A stretch of DNA of 64,000 nucleotides. It comes from Pseudomonas paraglycinae (GTDB lineage: Bacteria; Pseudomonadota; Gammaproteobacteria; Pseudomonadales; Pseudomonadaceae). Of the stretch, positions 59,228 through 64,000 are shown one piece after another. Numbering within the stretch: position 1 is the stretch's first letter; each line of letters opens with the position of its first letter. The translations under genes and the position numbers were made by a program. The notes beneath the pieces are model-generated. The model saw only the letters and a list, made by a program, of their open reading frames with translations. It was not told the DNA's origin and did not search any database. Location of the stretch: contig NZ_BQHR01000018.1 in NCBI RefSeq assembly GCF_021601625.1, forward strand, positions 61,787-125,786, given 5' to 3'.

Positions 59228-59497
59228 ATGAACACCAAGACCAAATCGATCGCTGCCGCTTGCCTGTTTGCCGCTTTGAACATCTGCACCCTGTCGGCCC
59301 GCGCCGAAGCCGATGTCACCCCGCAAACCTACTCCTACGGCAGCCACCTGGACATCCAGAAAGTCGTGTCGCTGAAACAGGACAACTCGATGACCTGCGG
59401 CATCGTCGACGCCCGCCTGACCTACCTCGACTCGGCCGGCAAGACCCAGGTGCTCGACTACCGCAAATTCGCCGACGGCTGCAACGAAGACAACTGA
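59228..59497 (+). CDS. DUF2790 secreted protein
   Basis: An 89-residue protein with a Sec signal peptide (about 1-27, ARA-E). The mature part matches the Pseudomonas DUF2790 pattern: YSYGSHLDIQKVVSL, then CGIVDARLTYLDSAG and YRKFADGC near the end. The two cysteines probably form a disulfide. The function is unknown; several DUF2790 proteins are induced by metals. The ATG is behind CGAGGA. It is followed 29 bp later by the repeat-protein gene. Confidence 0.8.
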   Translation: MNTKTKSIAAACLFAALNICTLSARAEADVTPQTYSYGSHLDIQKVVSLKQDNSMTCGIVDARLTYLDSAGKTQVLDYRKFADGCNEDN

Positions 59498-59526
59498 TTA
59501 CCCACCTCTATAAAAGGAACATCGCC

Positions 59527-59823
59527 ATGAACAACGTATCGCGCTATCTGACCGCTGTTGCCTTCTCCCTCGCCGGCGTCGCGGCCCACGCCAACGCTGC
59601 CGTCGAACAGGACAGCTGTGGCAGCAGCACCTGCTTCCAACTGGCTCCGGTGGCCAAGCCGGGCAGCGACGGCCTGATCGCCGCCGACGGCGCCAGCCGC
59701 ACACCACAAGGCCAAACACTGGCTGCCGACGGCTCCAGCCGCACGCCACAGGGCCAGACACTGGCCGAGAACGGTGCCAGCCGCACGCCGCAAAGCCAAT
59801 GGCTGGACAACCAGACGGCTTGA
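59527..59823 (+). CDS. Small secreted protein with three 14-residue repeats
   Basis: A 98-residue protein with a signal peptide (about 1-25, ANA-A), then EQDSCGSSTCFQLAPV and three tandem 14-residue units of the form L-x-A-(D/E)-(D/N)-G-x-S-R-T-P-Q-x-Q (59674-59799, 42 bp each with little divergence). The two cysteines are close together. The gene is preceded by AAAAGGAAC. It sits between DUF2790 and DipZ in the same directon. Its length, leader and Cys pair make a MNIO precursor conceivable, but no core motif known to me is present, so the function is open. Confidence 0.65.
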   Translation: MNNVSRYLTAVAFSLAGVAAHANAAVEQDSCGSSTCFQLAPVAKPGSDGLIAADGASRTPQGQTLAADGSSRTPQGQTLAENGASRTPQSQWLDNQTA

Positions 59824-59831
59824 GGATTGAA

Positions 59832-59858
59832 GGGGGCTGCCCGTAACGGGCGGCCCCC
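59832..59858 (+). terminator. GC-rich hairpin between the repeat-protein gene and dipZ
   Basis: GGGGGCTGCCCG and CGGGCGGCCCCC form a 12-bp stem with one G-U pair and a TAA loop, 9 bp after the stop codon. There is no T-tract, so it may be an attenuator or mRNA stabiliser that allows partial read-through to dipZ. Confidence 0.5.
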
Positions 59859-59900
59859 GATCCAGTCAACAGACCACCCCTCATTCAAAAGGTGAACCTC

Positions 59901-61115
59901 ATGTTTCTCATCGCTTTCCTGGGCGGTCTGTTGACTGTCCTCAGCCCGTGCATTTTGCCGGTGGTGCCGTTTCTGTTCGCCGGAGCCGACCGCACCCGTT
60001 CTTCGATCCTGCTGACTCTCGGCGGCATGGCCCTGACCTTTGCCTTGATCTCCAGTCTGGCGGTGGTCAGCAGCGAGTGGGTGATCGAGGCCAGCAACAC
60101 CGGTCGCCACATTGCGCTGGCGGTGATGGTGCTGTTTGCGCTGTCGCTGATTTCCGCCCGTATCGGTGACTGGCTGGCGCGGCCCTTCGTGTTGCTGGGC
60201 AATCGTCTCGACCCGGACAGCCGGAAAAAGACCGGCCCGATGGCGTCGATCATGATCGGCGTGGCCACCGGTCTGTTGTGGGCACCGTGCGCCGGCCCGA
60301 TTCTCGGCGTGATCCTCACCGGTGCCATGCTGCAAGGCGCCAACGCCCAGACCAGCCTGTTGCTGCTGGCCTACGGCGCAGGCAGTGCGCTGTCGCTGGG
60401 GACGCTGATCTTCGCCGGTCGCGGCCTGGTCAACCGGCTGAAACCGTCGATTCCGTTTACCGGCTGGTTCCGCCGCGGCGCGGGTGTTGCGGTGCTGGCG
60501 ACGGCGGCGGTGATCGCCACCGGTGCCGACAACCTGCTGCTGGCCAACACTTCGTCCCAAGGCGTGGCGTCGGTCGAGAAAAGCGTGCTGGAAAACGTGC
60601 CGAAGGTGATGGACTACTTCGTCAGCAAAGTCCGTGCGGACTCGACCGAAGACGAGGCCGGCAAAGGTGCGATGCCGTCGCTGTCCGGCGCGGTGCAATG
60701 GCTGAACTCGCCGGAACTGACCGCTGAGTCCCTGCGCGGCAAAGTGGTGCTGGTGGACTTCTGGACGTATGACTGCATCAACTGCCAGCACACCCTGCCG
60801 TACGTCAAAGAGTGGGAGAAGAAGTACGGCAAGGATGGTCTGGTGGTGATCGGCGTGCACACTCCGGAATACGGCTACGAGCGGATCATCGACAACGTCA
60901 AGGATCAGGTGCACAAGCTCGGCATCACCTACCCGGTGGCCATCGACAACAACTACGCGATCTGGCGCAACTTCGATAACCAGTACTGGCCGGCGCATTA
61001 CCTGGTCGACGCCAAGGGGCAGGTGCGTTACACCCACTTTGGCGAAGGCAGTTACCAGGCGCAGGAGCAGATGATTCAACAGCTGCTCAAAGAGGCCAAG
61101 GCACCTGCTGCGTAA
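59901..61115 (+). CDS. dipZ: DipZ-like thiol-disulfide protein (CcdA + thioredoxin-like)
   Basis: A 404-residue fusion. Residues about 1-225 form a six-helix CcdA-like domain with SPCILPVVPFLF and WAPCAGPILGVI, each bearing a redox-active Cys. The C-terminal half (about 255-400) is a periplasmic thioredoxin/AhpC-like domain with WTYDCINCQHTLPY as CxxC motif and a conserved YPVAIDNNYAIWR. It would carry electrons from the cytoplasm to periplasmic thiols. ATG 59901 lies behind AAAGGTG; a GTG 9 bp up is an alternative. It follows the small secreted proteins and the two-component system, suggesting a role in envelope thiol or metal stress. Confidence 0.86.
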   Translation: MFLIAFLGGLLTVLSPCILPVVPFLFAGADRTRSSILLTLGGMALTFALISSLAVVSSEWVIEASNTGRHIALAVMVLFALSLISARIGDWLARPFVLLGNRLDPDSRKKTGPMASIMIGVATGLLWAPCAGPILGVILTGAMLQGANAQTSLLLLAYGAGSALSLGTLIFAGRGLVNRLKPSIPFTGWFRRGAGVAVLATAAVIATGADNLLLANTSSQGVASVEKSVLENVPKVMDYFVSKVRADSTEDEAGKGAMPSLSGAVQWLNSPELTAESLRGKVVLVDFWTYDCINCQHTLPYVKEWEKKYGKDGLVVIGVHTPEYGYERIIDNVKDQVHKLGITYPVAIDNNYAIWRNFDNQYWPAHYLVDAKGQVRYTHFGEGSYQAQEQMIQQLLKEAKAPAA

Positions 61116-61133
61116 ACCGCGAAACTCAATGGC

Positions 61134-61595
61134 TCACAGGTCGCGCACCATGAGCCATTGTTCGTTGCCCCAGGCGTGAAAACGCTCCAGCACCGTCCAG
61201 CCGCGTTTGGCGTAATAGTCCTTTTTGCTTTGAGTGTGCAGGTAGAAACGCGGCAGGCCCCGGAGTTTCGCTTCTTCGGCAATTCCGTCGATCAGCCTCT
61301 CTGCCAGACCCTGACCGCGTGATTCGGGGCTGACCAGCACACAGGCCAGCCACGGCCCCAGATCCGGTCGTAGGGCAAGGTCCGCCCGTGCCAATGCCGC
61401 ACCGCCCAGCAGTCGATCCCCGTCCAGCGCAATCAGGCAGCGCCAGTCGCCATTGGTCTGGCCCTCGGCAAATTCGCGCTGCCATTCGGCCAGGGGCTGC
61501 TCGGCATATTCGTAGTGAAACTGGCGGTGGATCCATGCCGCGTAAGTGTCGCTGTGTTGCATGTGATCGGCGAGCCATTCGAAGCGCAAGGACAT
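61134..61595 (-). CDS. GNAT-family N-acetyltransferase
   Basis: A 153-residue acyltransferase. The acetyl-CoA-binding motif SPESRGQGLAERLIDGI (RxxGxG/A type) lies near residues 97-113, and the final domain YAKRGWTVLERFHAW is the usual GNAT C-terminus. ATG 61595 is chosen because the frame upstream lacks a good start. It converges on dipZ with a gap of 18 bp. The substrate is unknown. The interval 61596-61825 upstream shows no gene. Confidence 0.82.
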   Translation of the reverse strand: MSLRFEWLADHMQHSDTYAAWIHRQFHYEYAEQPLAEWQREFAEGQTNGDWRCLIALDGDRLLGGAALARADLALRPDLGPWLACVLVSPESRGQGLAERLIDGIAEEAKLRGLPRFYLHTQSKKDYYAKRGWTVLERFHAWGNEQWLMVRDL

Positions 61596-61825
61596 GATCG
61601 AATTCCGTTTCGGGGGAGGGTCTGCATGAGAGCCGATCAGCCGGCGCGTTGGCAACCCCCCGACAGTGTTTCGGGGCCTTTACAAAATCCCGCCACTCAT
61701 CGGCCAACGCCCGGTTTTACGGGCTCTCCGGACGATTGGCAGGGACGCCGGACAGCGCCCGCGCGATAGTGGGCGAGCAGGGCCGCCAACGGCTCTGACA
61801 TCCATAAAAAGAAAGCGAGGTTGCC

Positions 61826-62098
61826 ATGCCGAAGTTCGTGATTGAACGCGAGATTCCAGGAGCCGGAAAGCTATCGGAGCAAGAACTCAAGGCCGTATCG
61901 CAAACGTCCTGCAACGTGCTGCGTGAACTCGGGCCAGAGGTGCAGTGGCTGCAGAGTTATGTGACTGCCGACAAGATCTATTGCGTGTACATCGCACCCA
62001 ACGAAGAGCTGGTGCGCGAACACGCCAAGCGTGGGGGATTTCCGGCCAACAGCGTGTCCCGGGTAACGAGCATCATCGACCCGACCACCGCCGATTGA
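61826..62098 (+). CDS. DUF4242 small protein
   Basis: A 90-residue protein with a ferredoxin-like (dimeric alpha/beta barrel) layout: MPKFVIEREIPGAGKLSEQEL, VQWLQSYVTADKIYCVYIAPNEELVREHAKRGGFP and a final strand VTSIID. It resembles the nickel-binding SCO4226 group of DUF4242. The ATG lies 10 bp behind AAGCGAGG. A methyltransferase gene follows after 25 bp, so the two are probably co-transcribed. Confidence 0.75.
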   Translation: MPKFVIEREIPGAGKLSEQELKAVSQTSCNVLRELGPEVQWLQSYVTADKIYCVYIAPNEELVREHAKRGGFPANSVSRVTSIIDPTTAD

Positions 62099-62123
62099 CC
62101 CCTCTGCCGCGGAGCACCCATTC

Positions 62124-62936
62124 ATGAGTACCCCCATTGATCTCACTGCCCTGAAGGAACGCCAGAAAGTCGCCTGGGCCAGTGGCGACTACGCCGTGAT
62201 CGGCACCACCTTGCAGATCGTCGGCGAAACCCTCGCCGAGGCCTGCGACCTGCGCTGCGATGAAGAAGTGCTGGACGTTGCCGCCGGCAACGGCAATGCG
62301 ACGCTGGCGGCGGCACGCCGTGGTTGTCTGGTGACGTCCACCGATTATGTCGCGGCGTTGCTGGAACGCGGCCAGGACCGGGCGCGCGCCGAGCATCTGG
62401 AGGTGACCTTTCAGGTCGCCGATGCCGAAGCGCTGCCGTTTGCCGATTCCAGTTTCGACGCAGTGCTGTCGACGTTCGGCGTGATGTTCGCCCCGGATCA
62501 GGCGAAAGCGGCCAAGGAACTGGGTCGGGTCTGTCGCCGTGGCGGACGGATCGGCCTGGCCAACTGGACACCGGAAGGCTTCGTCGGCCAGATGTTCAAG
62601 ACCCTCGGTCGATACTTGCCACCGCCACCCGTTGCGCAACCGCCCTCGAACTGGGGCGCGGAAGCCTGGCTGCATTCGCATTTCGACGATCGCCAGTTTC
62701 AGTTGCAGGTGACTCGGCGCCACTTCAACTTCCGCTATCGCTCGGCGGCGCATTTCATTGATGTGTTTCGCCACTGGTACGGCCCGGTACACAAGGCGTT
62801 CGCGGCGTTGCCGCCGGAGAGCGGTCAGGCGCTGGAAACAGACCTGACGCTACTGATCGACGGGCTGAACCGGGCGGGGTCGGAATCGATGGTGGTGCCG
62901 AGTGAGTACCTGGAGGTAGTCATCACCAAACGCTGA
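62124..62936 (+). CDS. Class I SAM-dependent methyltransferase (UbiE-like)
   Basis: A 270-residue methyltransferase with the SAM motif VLDVAAGNGNATLAAARR, acidic strand STDYVAALLERG, a motif-II stretch FQVADAEALPFADSSFDAVLS, and GRIGLANWTPEGFVGQ. The C-terminal part lacks other domains. The family methylates small molecules such as quinone precursors. It is probably co-transcribed with the DUF4242 gene. It ends 7 bp before a REP palindrome. Confidence 0.82.
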   Translation: MSTPIDLTALKERQKVAWASGDYAVIGTTLQIVGETLAEACDLRCDEEVLDVAAGNGNATLAAARRGCLVTSTDYVAALLERGQDRARAEHLEVTFQVADAEALPFADSSFDAVLSTFGVMFAPDQAKAAKELGRVCRRGGRIGLANWTPEGFVGQMFKTLGRYLPPPPVAQPPSNWGAEAWLHSHFDDRQFQLQVTRRHFNFRYRSAAHFIDVFRHWYGPVHKAFAALPPESGQALETDLTLLIDGLNRAGSESMVVPSEYLEVVITKR

Positions 62937-62942
62937 AGCCAT

Positions 62943-62970
62943 TGTGGGAGCGAGCCGGCTCGCTCCCACA
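62943..62970. repeat. REP palindrome between convergent genes
   Basis: A perfect 28-bp palindrome built on TGTGGGAGCGAGCC and its complement, the type of REP sequence that is very abundant in Pseudomonas. It lies in the 41-bp gap between the methyltransferase and phosphatidylcholine synthase genes and could act as a shared terminator. Confidence 0.85.
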
Positions 62971-62977
62971 GGAGTTT

Positions 62978-63700
62978 CTATTTCAGATGCGCACTGTCGA
63001 ACCACTCCAGCGCCGTGCGCCAGATGCAGATGCCGAGAAAGTACGCCGACGCCAGCAGCCACAGGCCCATCACCAGCGGGTTGATCACCGGGTGGTTCAG
63101 CACCAGCGACAGGCTGCACAGCAACCAGATCGCCGTCACCGCAATGTTGATCGGCATGAACCGGCGCACCCGGAACGGGTGCAGGAATTTCATCCGGGTC
63201 ACGGTCAGCAGCGCCAGGCCAATCACCGTCAGGAAGGTGAGCCACGGCCCCGGATCAATGATGTACAGGCACAACGCAACCACGTTCCACGCGGCGGGAA
63301 AGCCGACGAAGTAGTTGTCCTTGCTCTTCATGTTGACGTTGCAGAAGCAGAACAGCGACGACACCAGAATCAGCGACACGGTCAGCAGCAAGGTGTAGTC
63401 GGGCAGGGGAATGTAGCGATAGATGAACAGCGCCGGGATGAACACGTAGGTCAGGTAATCGATCACCAGATCGAGGATCGACCCGTCGAAACTCGGCAGC
63501 ACCGACTGCACGTTGACCTTGCGCGCCAGCGCCCCGTCGAGGCCGTCGACGATCAGCGCCACGCCCAGCCACATCAGGCAGTGGATCGGCTGGTTTTCCA
63601 GCAGGGCAAGGGTGGCCAGGAAGGCGGTGACCACGCCGGTCGCGGTGAAACCATGGGCGCCCCAGGCCTTGAGCCTGGCGATGTGGACGGTCGATATCAC
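62978..63700 (-). CDS. pcs: Phosphatidylcholine synthase (CDP-alcohol phosphatidyltransferase)
   Basis: A 240-residue membrane enzyme that condenses CDP-diacylglycerol with choline to make phosphatidylcholine in the inner membrane. The CDP-alcohol motif is complete: DGLDGALAR, then FDGSILDLVIDY (D-G-x2-A-R-x8-G-x3-D-x3-D). About seven helices follow. The start is taken as GTG 63700, behind GGAG, because the product then matches Pcs length (about 240) and begins VISTVHIARLKAWGAHGFTATG, like other Pseudomonas Pcs; a longer in-frame form would add 17 residues. The 63701-63960 region holds promoters and no other gene. Confidence 0.9.
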   Translation of the reverse strand: MISTVHIARLKAWGAHGFTATGVVTAFLATLALLENQPIHCLMWLGVALIVDGLDGALARKVNVQSVLPSFDGSILDLVIDYLTYVFIPALFIYRYIPLPDYTLLLTVSLILVSSLFCFCNVNMKSKDNYFVGFPAAWNVVALCLYIIDPGPWLTFLTVIGLALLTVTRMKFLHPFRVRRFMPINIAVTAIWLLCSLSLVLNHPVINPLVMGLWLLASAYFLGICIWRTALEWFDSAHLK

Positions 63701-63960
63701 GAAGGCGTTCTCCAGAAAGTGCAGCAAGCCGCGTAAACCCTCGGGCAGCAAGGGTGGCGACCAACCGGGTCGGGGTTGCAGTTATCGACCGGTCGGGCCG
63801 GGTCAAGGTTCACCCATTCGTGAAGATTAGCTGGCCGGGGGAAAATTTCTCTGGAGAATCACTCGCCCAGGGCCACGTCAGCCCAACGGTGCTGGCACAT
63901 CGCATCAGGCGGACTATCGTTGCCTGACGCAGTCATACCCCTTTGCCTGACGACGACGTC

Positions 63961-64000
63961 ATGAACACCAGCGATCTGCTCGAACAACTGCTGCGAGGCC
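63961..64000 (+). CDS. Start of a protein cut by the window end
   Basis: Only 13 codons are visible, MNTSDLLEQLLRG. The opening is similar to that of TerB-family (DUF533) tellurite-resistance proteins as I recall them, but this is too short to assign. No clear Shine-Dalgarno sequence stands before the ATG. Confidence 0.35.
   Translation, partial: MNTSDLLEQLLRG

Noticed and set aside
62943-62970. Short palindrome as a protein operator
   Set aside because: It has the common REP sequence and sits between gene ends rather than at a promoter.

Overview
The window is about 64 kb of high-GC chromosomal DNA. Gene content and order point to the Pseudomonas fluorescens group: AruF/AruG, an AotJ-like binding protein, CobF, a PA4872-type oxaloacetate decarboxylase, HglS, phosphatidylcholine synthase, DUF2790 and Pseudomonas-style REP palindromes. 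Most of it is ordinary core or near-core metabolism. The exception is an AT-rich type VI secretion island at about 8.86-21.86 kb. The species call is inference from gene families; no rRNA or other species marker is present. I see no tRNA, rRNA, CRISPR array, transposase or prophage.

Layout. 0-6.6 kb: end of a sulfatase/phosphoethanolamine-transferase-like protein, an AttEFGH-like ABC export cluster (ATPase, fused permease, lipocalin-like lipoprotein) and small hypothetical or secreted proteins. 6.9-8.8 kb: a GT2 glycosyltransferase and a VanW protein. 8.86-21.86 kb: an orphan T6SS payload locus read leftwards, hcp, vgrG, DUF4123 adaptor, rhs toxin, cognate immunity gene, then seven AT-rich immunity-like or unknown genes. 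The spacers between many of them carry a recurring palindromic repeat. A good sigma-54 promoter and three operator-like dyads precede hcp. 21.9-30 kb: HglS (lysine catabolism), a hydrolase/monooxygenase pair, a MASE2-GGDEF diguanylate cyclase, a CPG2-like carboxypeptidase, a small gene behind an elaborately foldable leader, and oxaloacetate decarboxylase. 30.3-37.5 kb: one seven-gene leftward directon headed by an RpiR regulator and ending in aruF-aruG. 37.8-48.9 kb: a phosphatase with cobF, a GlxA-type regulator, rhodanese, an AotJ-like binding protein, a deacylase, esterase, membrane proteins, mntH, and a LysR/oxidoreductase pair. 49-54.9 kb: the atoDAB acetoacetate pathway with a divergent LysR gene, a sirtuin and a methyltransferase. 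55.2-61.1 kb: an MNIO (DUF692)/DUF2063 pair, a two-component system, a DUF2790 protein, a small secreted repeat protein and a DipZ-like thiol-redox protein. 61.1-64 kb: GNAT, DUF4242, a methyltransferase, phosphatidylcholine synthase and the start of one more gene.

The most interesting parts are: (1) the rhs toxin/immunity pair of unrecognised type with its repeat-punctuated immunity array; (2) the sigma-54 promoter and dyad architecture in front of hcp; (3) the 28.65-28.84 kb leader, which can form two mutually exclusive structures; (4) the MNIO/two-component/DipZ neighbourhood, where similar TGTATC words occur in two promoter regions; and (5) paired inverted-repeat elements, one of which supplies the stop codon of the sirtuin gene.
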